Shown here piece by piece: positions 7,321-14,599 of a stretch of DNA of 31,299 nt. How positions within the stretch are numbered: position 1 is the first letter of the stretch; the number at the start of each line of letters is the position of its first letter. A program made the position numbers and the translations under genes. The notes under the pieces were generated by a model that did no database searches, was not told the DNA's origin, and saw only the letters and a program-made list of their open reading frames with translations. Source of the stretch: JADYYB01 sp964402985 (lineage in GTDB: Bacteria; Pseudomonadota; Alphaproteobacteria; Rhizobiales; Kaistiaceae); contig CAYOET010000264.1 in assembly GCA_964402985.1 (NCBI GenBank), forward strand, positions 1-31,299, given 5' to 3'.

Positions 7321-8529
7321 CTAGGGGACCGGAGCCGGCGTGGGCTGCGGGGCTTCGGCCGGAGGCGTGGGAGCCGGTGCCGGCTCGGCGGCGGGCGCCG
7401 GGGCGACGGGAGGCGACGGCGTCGGGGCGGGTTCCGGCGTCACCGCAGCCGATGGGGTCGCTGCTTCGGGCGCGAGCGGGACGAGCGGGATCGTCAAATC
7501 GATCCCGGACGGAACCGCGGCGCCCGACAGGTCGATCACCGGAGGCGGAGTCTCGGGGAGCGGCGGGAGCGACGCCAGGCAGTCGATCACGTTCGAGCCG
7601 GCCGGCGGGGGCGGAGCCGGCGCGGCGGGCAAGGGACCCGGTTCGACGGCCGCCCTGCCCTGTCCGGTCGGGCTGCCGAAATAGCGGAAGAACTCCGAGT
7701 CCGGCGTGATGACCAGCTGCGTGTTGGAGCCGGAGAGGCCGACGATGTAGGCCTCCATCGACCGCCGGAAGGCGTAGAACTCGGGGTCGCGGCCGAACGC
7801 ATCGGCGAAGATGCAGGTGGCGCGGGCGTCGCCGGCACCGCGGGTCTGCTCGGCGAGGCGGTTGGCTTCGGCGATGAGGACGATCACCTGGCGATCGGCG
7901 TTGGCCTTGATGCCGGTCGAGATCTGCGTGCCGAGCGCGCGGTACTCGGCGGCCTCGCGCTGGCGCTCGGTCTCCATCCGCGTGTAGACCGCCTGGCTGT
8001 TCGCCTCGGGAAGGTCGGCGCGTCTGATCTTGACGTCCACGACCTCGATGCCGAGCGGCTCGGCGCGCTCGTCGACGAGGGTCGAGATGCGCTCCATGAG
8101 GTCGCTACGCTCGTCCCGCACCACCTGCTGGAAGGTGACGCCGCCGAGGACGCTGCGCACCGCCGAGGTCAGGTAGCCGGAGAGACGCTGCTCGGCGATC
8201 GGGATCGAGCCGACCTGCTGATAGAAGCGGAGCGGGTCGGTGATCCGGTAGCGGGCGAAGGCGTCGACGACGAGGCGCTTCTGGTCCGACGCGATGATCT
8301 CGAGCGACGGGGAGTCGAGGTCGAGGATGCGCTTCTCGAGATAGACGACGTTGTCGATCAGCGGCGTGCGGAAACTGAGGCCAGGCTCCTGCACGACGCG
8401 GATCGGGGCGCCGAAGCGGAGCACCAGCGCCTGGTGCGAGGGATCGACCACGAACGTGCCGAGATAGGCGACGATGGCGAGGACGACGAGGGCGAGGACG
8501 CCGAGTCCACCGAAAACACCGCGGCTCAT
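7321..8529 (-). CDS. hflC: HflC, stomatin/prohibitin-family membrane protein with long Pro/Ala tail
   Basis: HflC with HflK forms the periplasm-facing complex that surrounds and modulates the FtsH protease. The 402-residue product has an N-terminal membrane anchor (about residues 7-28), then the SPFH/band-7 domain (VDPSHQALVLRFG onward) with a helical region around residues 180-235. The final ~110 residues are almost entirely Pro, Ala, Thr and Glu, with one Cys, and end in PTPAPVP. Typical HflC proteins stop at about 300-335 residues, so this tail is an extra. The ATG overlaps the hflK stop by 4 bases (ATGA), which implies translational coupling. Confidence 0.93.
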   Translation of the reverse strand: MSRGVFGGLGVLALVVLAIVAYLGTFVVDPSHQALVLRFGAPIRVVQEPGLSFRTPLIDNVVYLEKRILDLDSPSLEIIASDQKRLVVDAFARYRITDPLRFYQQVGSIPIAEQRLSGYLTSAVRSVLGGVTFQQVVRDERSDLMERISTLVDERAEPLGIEVVDVKIRRADLPEANSQAVYTRMETERQREAAEYRALGTQISTGIKANADRQVIVLIAEANRLAEQTRGAGDARATCIFADAFGRDPEFYAFRRSMEAYIVGLSGSNTQLVITPDSEFFRYFGSPTGQGRAAVEPGPLPAAPAPPPPAGSNVIDCLASLPPLPETPPPVIDLSGAAVPSGIDLTIPLVPLAPEAATPSAAVTPEPAPTPSPPVAPAPAAEPAPAPTPPAEAPQPTPAPVP

Positions 8530-9671
8530 CGGGCGGCTCCCGGCTGGGTCGAGGGCGCGGTCGGGCGCAGCTCATTCAGCGGCAGATAAGGCACCACGCC
8601 CTGCTGCATCCCGCTCTCGTCGATAATCACTTTCGGCATGCTCGCCATGATCTGGGCAAGCGTCTCCAGATAGAGGCGCTGGCGGGTGACGTCGGGGGCG
8701 AGGCGATAGGCCTCGTAGACCTGGAGGAAGCGGTCGGCCTGGCCCTGCGCGTCGGCGATCACCCGGTCGCGATAGGCGATCGCGCTCTCGGTGATCTGCA
8801 GCGCCTGGCCGCGCGCCTCGGGGATCTTCTGGTTGGCGTAGGTGCGGGCCTCGTTCTGGAAGCGCTCCTGATCGGCGCGCGCGGCCTGGACGTCGCGGAA
8901 CGCCCCGATGACCTCGGCCGGCGGGTCGACCTTCTGGAGCAGCACTTCGTTGATCTGGATGCCCGCGCCGTAGGCGTCGAGCGTGACCTGCATGAGGTCG
9001 TGGACCTCGGCCTGCGTAATCTGGCGCGCCTGGGTGAGGAGCGGGGTGATGTCGGAGCGGCCGACCACTTCGCGCATCGCGCTCTCGGCCACCGCCTTCA
9101 CCGTCGCCTCGGGGTTCTGGATGTTGAAGAGGTAGTCGGTGGCGTTGCTGATCTGCCAGTTCACGATGAAGTCGACGTCGACGATGTTCTCGTCGCCGGT
9201 GAGCATCAGGCTCTCGGCCGCGATGTCGCGCACGGTCTGATTGGTGTTGCGCTCGTCGGGCAGGAAGCCGACGGCGGTGCTGCGCTCGAAGAGAACCTGC
9301 GGGGTCTGCACCGCCTCGATCGGATAGGGCAGCCGGAAATTGAGGCCCGGCTGGACAATGCGGTTGACCTCGCCGAAGCGGGTGACCACGCCGACTTCGC
9401 TCGCGTCGACGCGGAAGGTGAAGAAGTAATAGACGATCAGCGCGGCCGCCACGACGACGATGCCGATGATGGCCGCGGGATTGAGCCCGCCTCCGCCACC
9501 ACCGCCGCCCGGCAGGACGCGGCGCAGCCGGTCCTGGCTACGGCGCAGCAACTCTTCGAGATCGGGAGGTTGCGGTCCGCTGCCGCGCGGCCCCTGCCCC
9601 CACGGGCCGCCGCCATTTCCGCTCGACCGGGGGCCGTTGCCGCCGCTCTGGTTGCTCCACGGAGCCATCAT
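8526..9671 (-). CDS. hflK: HflK, stomatin/prohibitin-family membrane protein
   Basis: Partner of HflC in the FtsH-associated complex. The 381-residue product begins with a Gly/Pro/Asn-rich cytoplasmic segment (to about residue 60, including a run of eight Gly). Next come one membrane helix (AAIIGIVVVAAALIVYYFF) and the SPFH domain (VDASEVGVVTRFGEVNRIVQPGLNFRLPYPIE). Two ATG codons are adjacent, at 9671 and 9668; AAGGA lies close to the first and at better spacing to the second, so the true start may be 9668. The stop overlaps the hflC start. Confidence 0.94.
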   Translation of the reverse strand: MMAPWSNQSGGNGPRSSGNGGGPWGQGPRGSGPQPPDLEELLRRSQDRLRRVLPGGGGGGGGLNPAAIIGIVVVAAALIVYYFFTFRVDASEVGVVTRFGEVNRIVQPGLNFRLPYPIEAVQTPQVLFERSTAVGFLPDERNTNQTVRDIAAESLMLTGDENIVDVDFIVNWQISNATDYLFNIQNPEATVKAVAESAMREVVGRSDITPLLTQARQITQAEVHDLMQVTLDAYGAGIQINEVLLQKVDPPAEVIGAFRDVQAARADQERFQNEARTYANQKIPEARGQALQITESAIAYRDRVIADAQGQADRFLQVYEAYRLAPDVTRQRLYLETLAQIMASMPKVIIDESGMQQGVVPYLPLNELRPTAPSTQPGAAR

Positions 9672-9690
9672 TCATCCTTCTGGTGGTCGC

Positions 9691-9706
9691 GCGGCCTTTC
9701 GGCCGC
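9691..9706 (-). promoter_or_regulatory. Small hairpin in the hflK leader
   Basis: On the minus strand GCGGCC-GAAA-GGCCGC forms a perfect 6-bp stem with a GNRA tetraloop, ending about 20 bases before the hflK start. It could stabilise the hflKC message. No function is shown. The rest of the 9707-9855 gap contains no clear promoter. Confidence 0.35.
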
Positions 9707-9855
9707 AGCGACGGCCATGCTTGTCAGGCACGCTTCTTGAGAACGGTACGACCAAACGCAAACGGCTTCGTCGCCGCTAACCCCGTCCGCGGTCGCCTTT
9801 GGCCGGAGAGTTGGTGTGTTTTGTTCCGGCCGTCAATACAAAACGGACGCGGTCC

Positions 9856-10380
9856 CTAACGGAGCGGCGGCACTTTTCGCCGCTCATAGCGGACGAAGCT
9901 AGTGGCGAACTGGTCCTTCTCCCCGGCCGCCACTTCCTCCCGCGAGATTTCGACCCACTCCGAGTGATCAATTGCCGGGAAGGTCGTGTCGCCGTCGGGG
10001 CGGGCGCGGACATGGGTGATGTAGAGGCGGTCGGCGGCCGGCATCGCCTCGCGATAGATCGCTCCGCCGCCGATCACGAAGATGTCGCCGCCGCCCTTGC
10101 CCGCCGCTATGGCTGAGCGCTCAAGGGCCTCGTCGAGCGAGGCAACGACAGTGGCGTCCTCTGCCCGATAGTCCCTGTCGCGGCTAATGACGATGTTCTC
10201 GCGCCCGGCAAGCGGCTTCCCGAGACTCTCCCAGGTCTTCCGCCCCATAACCACCGGGCGCCCCATCGTGAGGGCCCTGAAGCGCTTCATGTCGGTCGAC
10301 AGCCGCCACGGCATTCCGCCGCGGTCGCCGATCACACCGTTGTCGGCCACTGCAGCAACGAGAATGACCGCAGGCTTCAC
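9856..10380 (-). CDS. folA: Dihydrofolate reductase
   Basis: Reduces dihydrofolate to tetrahydrofolate with NADPH, recycling the dihydrofolate made by ThyA. The 174-residue product is a normal single-domain DHFR: N-terminal strand AVILVAAVADNGVIGDRGGMPWRLSTDMKRF (the Asp of TDM is the catalytic acid region), GRPVVMGRKTWESLG for NADPH binding, and IFVIGGGAIYREAM. The start is GTG at 10380, overlapping by one base the TAG of a 16-codon ORF immediately upstream whose product resembles the folA N-terminus. In this window folA is separated from thyA by the HEPN pair. Base composition is somewhat lower in GC than hflK/hflC. Confidence 0.95.
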   Translation of the reverse strand: MKPAVILVAAVADNGVIGDRGGMPWRLSTDMKRFRALTMGRPVVMGRKTWESLGKPLAGRENIVISRDRDYRAEDATVVASLDEALERSAIAAGKGGGDIFVIGGGAIYREAMPAADRLYITHVRARPDGDTTFPAIDHSEWVEISREEVAAGEKDQFATSFVRYERRKVPPLR

Positions 10381-10430
10381 TACACTGCCACCGCGGCGAT
10401 GAGGATGACGGCCGTTCCGGTCTCACGCAT
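10380..10430 (-). pseudogene. Possible remnant of a second folA 5' end (16-codon ORF)
   Basis: A small ORF encoding MRETGTAVILIAAVAV ends with a TAG that overlaps the folA start codon. Its AVILIAAVA segment matches AVILVAAVA of FolA at 8 of 9 positions. Aligned codon by codon, most base differences fall in third positions, as expected of a diverged coding copy rather than chance. It may be the 5' stub of an ancestral folA left after recombination, or a chance coupling ORF; short hydrophobic strands are easy to match. Confidence 0.3.
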
Positions 10431-10454
10431 TCTGAGAACGCTCATAAAACGGGG

Positions 10455-10838
10455 CTAGTGGCGCCATTTAACCACGACGGCATCCTCAATATACAAACCA
10501 CGCCAGATCACATTCGTAATGCGCACAATTGGCGACCCCACCTTTCGAGCGTAGTCCAACACCCTATCAGCCTCCACGTAATTTGAACGTCGCGGACTAA
10601 ACCGAACGTGGCTCGCCAAGCTGGGAACGATATTTCTCTTCCTTAAATCCCCGTACTTGAATATCACGGTGCGGGGATCATCGTCAGTCACTACCGTAAA
10701 ATGAACGTAAGCCACTCCGTCCGGAGTAGTCACGCGAATTGCGTACGCGCCATTCAAACGCACGCCGTTTCGCTCAAGGCCTTCAGCTATCCGGCGGAGA
10801 CCCTCGTCTCCGCCGGCTACCAGTAAGTTTGTATCCAT
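10455..10838 (-). CDS. Unknown 127-residue protein paired with a HEPN protein
   Basis: I do not recognise the family. The protein is soluble, without signal peptide or membrane segment, and looks mixed alpha/beta: an N-terminal helix (DEGLRRIAEGLERNGV), then strands AYAIRVTT and VAYVHFTVVTDD, and a C-terminal part with VRITNVIWRGLYIEDAVVVKW. The start ATG lies inside the end of the HEPN gene (22-base overlap), so the two are almost certainly co-translated. The coding sequence is visibly AT-richer than the neighbouring genes and uses many A/T-ending codons, suggesting recent acquisition. By analogy with HEPN-based toxin-antitoxin pairs it could be the antitoxin, but it shows no nucleotidyltransferase (MNT) motif, so this is inference only. 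Confidence 0.75.
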   Translation of the reverse strand: MDTNLLVAGGDEGLRRIAEGLERNGVRLNGAYAIRVTTPDGVAYVHFTVVTDDDPRTVIFKYGDLRKRNIVPSLASHVRFSPRRSNYVEADRVLDYARKVGSPIVRITNVIWRGLYIEDAVVVKWRH

Positions 10839-11233
10839 GGGAGAATCCCGTTCAAGGGGTCCGTGAGGGCCTCAAGTAAGTTCCGTGCCTCGCGCTCTGG
10901 CGTCAAATTATATCGAGCGCTTTCATCCCAATTCTTTACGATCTCCCAGTTTTGGAGGAATTGTGGATCGTTACTCCGCTGATCAAGATCCGGCTCAAGT
11001 CCTGCGATGCCCACCAGCCTCTCAATATCATGGGTATAGAGGTCATTCACCAGCCTCTTCTCGGGTATCCTGTTCGCCCGAAAGCGGCCTGAGATGATCG
11101 CCTTCAGACCAAGCTCTGCAGCGTATCCCGCGATATAATACGCGCCTGCCCACTGGCGAGCACCGATCAGTGTGGCGGCCTCGGAGATCCTCCGAGTCGA
11201 CAGAGACTTAAGAGTGGCCTTGCTGATTTCCAC
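10817..11233 (-). CDS. HEPN-domain protein, possible toxin/RNase component
   Basis: A 138-residue all-helical protein. Residues 16-47 (ISEAATLIGARQWAGAYYIAG, then YAAELGLKAII) match the first two helices of HEPN domains ('A..L......GAYYLAGYAVE.ALK'). THDIERL at residues 67-73 matches the conserved HD(L/F) element of the same subgroup. A strict R-x4-6-H RNase motif is not present; the nearest is R60-x7-H68. The likely start is GTG at 11233, two bases after the thyA stop; spacing to GGAG is poor and the exact start is uncertain. Composition is AT-rich relative to thyA. The 3' end overlaps the next gene by 22 bases. HEPN proteins usually act in toxin-antitoxin or RNA-processing systems. Confidence 0.72.
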   Translation of the reverse strand: MEISKATLKSLSTRRISEAATLIGARQWAGAYYIAGYAAELGLKAIISGRFRANRIPEKRLVNDLYTHDIERLVGIAGLEPDLDQRSNDPQFLQNWEIVKNWDESARYNLTPEREARNLLEALTDPLNGILPWIQTYW

Positions 11234-11235
11234 TC

Positions 11236-12030
11236 CTACACCGCCACCGGCGCCTTGATGTGGGGATGCGGGTCGTAGTGCTCGACCGCGATGTCCTCGA
11301 AGCGGAAATCCTGCAGCGAGCGGACGGCTGGATTCGGCCTCAAGAGCGGGAGCGCGCGCGGGGTGCGCTTGAGCTGTTCGCGGGCCTGGTCGAGGTGGTT
11401 GAGGTAGAGGTGCGCGTCGCCGAGCGTGTGGATGAACTCGCCCGGCTGGAGGTTCGTCACCTGCGCGACCATCGAGGTGAGGAGCGCGTAGGAGGCGATG
11501 TTGAAGGGCACGCCCAGGAACACGTCGGCCGAGCGCTGGTAGAGCTGGCAGGAGAGACGGCCCTCGGAGACGTAGAACTGGAAGAGGACGTGGCACGGCG
11601 GCAAGGCCATCGAGGCGATCTCGGCCGGATTCCAGGCCGTGACGATCAGGCGGCGCGAGTTGGGGTTGGTCTTGATCTGCTCCACGACCTCGGCGATCTG
11701 GTCGATGGCGCTGCCGTCCTGCGCCGGCCAGGAGCGCCACTGCGCGCCGTAGACCGGGCCGAGATCGCCGTCCTCGTCTGCCCACTCGTCCCAGATCGAG
11801 ACCCCGTTCTCCTTGAGGTAGCGGATATTGGTCTCGCCGCGCAGGAACCAGATCAGCTCATGCACCACCGAGCGGACGTGGATCTTCTTGGTGGTGACGA
11901 GCGGAAAGCCGTCGGCGAGATCGAAGCGCATCTGGTGACCGAACAGCGAGAGCGTGCCCGTCCCCGTCCGGTCGGGCTTGCGCACGCCGGTGTCGAGGAT
12001 GAGGCGCATGAGATCGAGATATTGGCGCAT
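11236..12030 (-). CDS. thyA: Thymidylate synthase
   Basis: Converts dUMP to dTMP with methylene-tetrahydrofolate, producing dihydrofolate. The product is 264 residues, the same length as the E. coli enzyme, with the nucleophile at Cys146 (ALPPCHVLFQFYV). Other motifs are RTGTGTLSLFG, WFLRGETNI, SRRLIVTAWNP and LYQRSADVFLGVPFNIASY. ATG 12030 is chosen because MRQYLDLMRLIL is the standard N-terminus; the frame stays open further upstream only by chance. The HEPN gene follows after two bases, so the inserted pair is read from the thyA transcript. Confidence 0.97.
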   Translation of the reverse strand: MRQYLDLMRLILDTGVRKPDRTGTGTLSLFGHQMRFDLADGFPLVTTKKIHVRSVVHELIWFLRGETNIRYLKENGVSIWDEWADEDGDLGPVYGAQWRSWPAQDGSAIDQIAEVVEQIKTNPNSRRLIVTAWNPAEIASMALPPCHVLFQFYVSEGRLSCQLYQRSADVFLGVPFNIASYALLTSMVAQVTNLQPGEFIHTLGDAHLYLNHLDQAREQLKRTPRALPLLRPNPAVRSLQDFRFEDIAVEHYDPHPHIKAPVAV

Positions 12031-12074
12031 GCCGGCGGTCCTAGCAGATTCTCGTTTGCGCGGCAGACCCAGCG

Positions 12075-12590
12075 TCAGGGACGCATGAGCTCGCGGAAAA
12101 GCCGGCGCGCCGAGCCGCCCGAGCCGAAGTCGTCGATCTTCCAGCCGTCGGCGTTCCGCACCAGCACGAACTGAACCGAGTCGATGCGCTCGTTGATCTC
12201 GCGCGGGATGTCGACCCAACACCATTGCGAGCGGAAATGAACCTCGACGACCGCATCGTTCGGCGCGGAGCCGATGCGCTGCACCGAGACGTCGACGATC
12301 GGGCAGTATTCCTGGCTGTTGAGGATGAGGTCGCCGTCGATCAGGGGCTCGTGGGTGGCCTCCTGGCGGTCCATGACCGCGTCGTAGGCGGTCGCGAACT
12401 CGGGCGTGAAGAACCTCGCCAGCGAGGTTTCGCTGAAGGGGTGGTCCTCGCCGACGTCGCTCGCGGAGATCGCCCAAAGCTCGAGCCGCATCAGCTCGCG
12501 GACCAACGCCTCCGGATCGTCTGCCGCCTGGGCGTTCGCCGCGGCTGGGACCGCAGCAAGTACGGCGGCGACGAGCAGTAAGCGAAGCAT
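12075..12590 (-). CDS. Secreted DUF3828-like protein of unknown function
   Basis: A 171-residue exported protein. The signal peptide is MLRLLLVAAVLAAVPAAANAQA. The mature part has a helical first half (DPEALVRELMRLELWAI) and a C-terminal beta-rich half ending VQFVLVRNADGWKIDDFGS, the NTF2-like ending seen in DUF3828 proteins. Two Cys (EYCPIV and QWCWVD) could form a disulfide. A run of six G and A lies just before ATG 12590, a good ribosome binding site. It precedes thyA by 44 bases on the same strand. Family assignment is by motif impression. Confidence 0.65.
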   Translation of the reverse strand: MLRLLLVAAVLAAVPAAANAQAADDPEALVRELMRLELWAISASDVGEDHPFSETSLARFFTPEFATAYDAVMDRQEATHEPLIDGDLILNSQEYCPIVDVSVQRIGSAPNDAVVEVHFRSQWCWVDIPREINERIDSVQFVLVRNADGWKIDDFGSGGSARRLFRELMRP

Positions 12591-12677
12591 AAAATCCCCC
12601 CGATTTGCGCTCGAATGATGGATCATAGCCCCAGCCGCAAAGCCTTGGCGAGACGTGCGTTCGGCCCATCCCGAGAT

Positions 12678-12707
12678 GAGAAAGGCGGCCCGGAGGCCGC
12701 CTTTCTC
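12678..12707 (-). terminator. Strong hairpin terminator after the MFS gene
   Basis: A perfect 13-bp stem (arms GAGAAAGGCGGCC and complement) with a 4-base loop lies 21 bases after the MFS stop codon. The stem itself ends in CCTTTCTC on either strand, so it resembles a two-way terminator; the T-run is short. Confidence 0.6.
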
Positions 12708-12728
12708 GCGATTTCGCGTCGTCGAGAC

Positions 12729-13937
12729 CTACTCGGCCGGCTGCGCCGCCGCGACCGGCTCGCGGCGGCGGCCCAGCGTCAGCACGCTAAGCACCAACGC
12801 GACCAGCGCCGCGAAGGCGATGCCGCCGACCATCGGCGTGGGCGAGCCGTCGAAGAAGATCGCCACCACCGGCACGAGGAGCGCCGCCACCACCAGCTGC
12901 AGCGTGCCGGAGAGGGCGGCCGCCGATCCGGCGATGGCGCCGTGATCGTCGAGGGCGAGGACGGAGGTCGAAGGGATGACCAGGCCCAGCGCGCCGAAGC
13001 CGATGAACAGCATCACGATCATGACGTACATGTTGCCGACGCCCGCGAGTTGGAGGGCGAAGAGGGCAACGGTGAGGAGCGCAAAGAGGGAGGCGGCTCC
13101 GAGCACCAGTCTCTCCTGGCCGAAGCGCTCGGCCAGCCAGCCATTGGCCTGCGCGACGCCGATGAAGGCGACCGCGTTGATCGAGAAGGCGATGCTGTAC
13201 ATGGTGGGCGAGAGGCCATAGTGGCCCTGGAAGACGAACGGCGAGTTCACCAGGAAGGTGAAGAAGCCGGCGATGCCGAAGCCGGCGATGAGCGAGAGGC
13301 CCATGAAGCGGGCGTCACGCAGCAGCACCCAGTAGCTCCGGCCGACCGTCGCCCAGCCGGTGCGCTGACGCTTTTCGCGCGGCAGCGTTTCGGGGAGGAA
13401 GAAGGCGACCAGCACGAAGCCGGCGATGCCGATGCCGAGGATCGCCCAGAAGACGCTGCGCCAGCCGAGCGCCTCGACGAGGAAGCTCCCGAACAGCGGG
13501 GCAAGGATCGGGGAGACGCTGAACACCAGCATCAGGAGCGACATCAGGCGGGCGGCCTGGTTGCCGGTATAGAGGTCGCGCATGATCGCGCGCGGCATCA
13601 TCATGTTCGCGCAGGCGCCGATGCCCTGCAGGAAGCGGAAGGCGATCAGGGTCTCGATATTCGGGGCGAGCGCGCAGCCGATCGTCCCGATGACGAAGAG
13701 GGTGAGCCCGAAATAGAGCGGGGCTTTCCGTCCGACCATGTCGGAGATCGGCCCGTAGATCAGCTGGAAGACGGCGATCGCGGCGAAGAAGGCGAGCAGG
13801 CTTGCCTGCACGCTTGCCGCGTCGGTGTTGAGCGCCCGCCCGATCTCGGGAAGCGCCGGCAGATACATGTCGATGGCGAACGGCCCGATAGCGAAAAGCA
13901 ATCCGAGCACGACCGCGTGGCGGACGAATGGGGTCAT
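12729..13937 (-). CDS. Bcr/CflA-family drug resistance MFS transporter
   Basis: A 402-residue inner-membrane protein with about 12 hydrophobic segments. The N-terminus FAIGPFAIDMYLPALPEIGRAL is the Bcr/CflA signature (helix 1 with D and P-A-L-P), and the loop 2-3 motif YGPISDMVGRKAPL is the MFS GxxxDRxGRR equivalent. MMMPRAIMRDLY in helix 4-5 is also typical of the 14.A drug:H+ antiporter subgroup. ATG 13937 was chosen over an upstream frame to 14033 because the family N-terminus begins here and AAGAG lies just before it. It is probably an efflux pump; the substrate cannot be told. The divergent neighbour is ssrA. Confidence 0.9.
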   Translation of the reverse strand: MTPFVRHAVVLGLLFAIGPFAIDMYLPALPEIGRALNTDAASVQASLLAFFAAIAVFQLIYGPISDMVGRKAPLYFGLTLFVIGTIGCALAPNIETLIAFRFLQGIGACANMMMPRAIMRDLYTGNQAARLMSLLMLVFSVSPILAPLFGSFLVEALGWRSVFWAILGIGIAGFVLVAFFLPETLPREKRQRTGWATVGRSYWVLLRDARFMGLSLIAGFGIAGFFTFLVNSPFVFQGHYGLSPTMYSIAFSINAVAFIGVAQANGWLAERFGQERLVLGAASLFALLTVALFALQLAGVGNMYVMIVMLFIGFGALGLVIPSTSVLALDDHGAIAGSAAALSGTLQLVVAALLVPVVAIFFDGSPTPMVGGIAFAALVALVLSVLTLGRRREPVAAAQPAE

Positions 13938-14188
13938 TGAATTCTCTTGAAAGGAATTGTGTCGGCCGGCCCCGCAGCGACCTGGCGACGAGATGAACGA
14001 AGCTCTGGCGCGGCCGATATCGCACCGCAGCATAAACAGAGATCGTGTCGCTGCGCGCCCGGTTCAACGGCGCAGCTGCCATGCGAAGGGAGAATGTTTT
14101 GCGGTCTTCGGTCGCGGGGTGGAACATTCGTCCCGCCGGCACGGAGGACCTCTGTCCGCTCGTTAACAGCTGGCTTCGACGGAATGCT

Positions 14189-14216
14189 TTGCAGGCGCGG
14201 CTCAGGTGCCTATATT
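14189..14216 (+). promoter_or_regulatory. ssrA promoter
   Basis: TTGCAG (14189-14194) and TATATT (14211-14216) are separated by 16 bases. The predicted start, about 14222-14224, falls at the expected 5' end of the tmRNA acceptor piece. The rest of the 13938-14188 gap must hold the divergent MFS promoter, but I see no clear elements for it. Confidence 0.65.
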
Positions 14217-14221
14217 GAAGG

Positions 14222-14548
14222 TGCCGGTCGCAAGGCCGGATATGGCGATAAATGGCGTTCGTAATAAGCCTTTCGGACCCGGGGGCGGTACCCGGCGCCT
14301 CCACCCAAGCCCGCTCTCGAGAGCGGGTTTCGGCGGGGGCGAAATAGGATCGACGAGGGTGTAAAGGTCCTGCTTTTGCTCGGCATGGTTCCGCCGTTAT
14401 CGGGCCGAACTCATAGTTGCCAACGACAACAACTATGCTCCGGTGGCCATGGCCGCGTAAGCGGTCCTGGTACTGGGTTTTGAAGCCCTGAGGGTGTAGC
14501 AATCTTCAGGCGGGGTTCGAGGGCACCTGGCAACAGAAGCCCTCACTT
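14222..14548 (+). ncRNA. ssrA: tmRNA, two-piece circularly permuted (alphaproteobacterial type)
   Basis: tmRNA rescues stalled ribosomes and tags the unfinished protein. The acceptor piece comes first and ends with a T-arm (CCGGG/CCCGG, about 14280-14295) and the acceptor strand CGCCTCC-A at 14296-14303. After a spacer hairpin (14307-14330, AACCCGCTCT-type arms) the coding piece starts with GGGGGCG at 14335-14341, which pairs with CGCCTCC to close the acceptor stem (one G-U). GAAATAGGATCGACG follows, as in other tmRNAs. The tag frame at 14419-14460 reads ANDNNYAPVAMAA and stops at TAA. The 3' region contains GCACCTGGCAACAGAAGCC, a phrase I know from alphaproteobacterial tmRNAs. CCA is not fully encoded (CCC), so it must be added. 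The exact 5' and 3' ends are estimates. Confidence 0.93.
14419..14460 (+). other. tmRNA proteolysis-tag reading frame
   Basis: The resume codon is GCC, 13 sense codons follow and the stop is TAA; the added peptide is ANDNNYAPVAMAA (after the tRNA-borne Ala). The AND(N) start is the part bound by SspB. The end MAA replaces the more usual LAA or VAA that ClpX reads. Confidence 0.9.
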
Positions 14549-14599
14549 TCTTTGAGGGGCTGGAGGCGGCCCCGCACTCATCCGGCGGACAGGACAGGG

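Noticed and set aside
9780..9855. Promoter for hflK starting at TTGACG (minus strand, about 9834)
   Set aside because: No acceptable -10 element at 16-18 bases.
10817..11233. Calling the HEPN protein a proven RNase toxin
   Set aside because: The canonical R-x4-6-H motif is absent (nearest R-x7-H) and the partner has no MNT motif, so only the fold is claimed.
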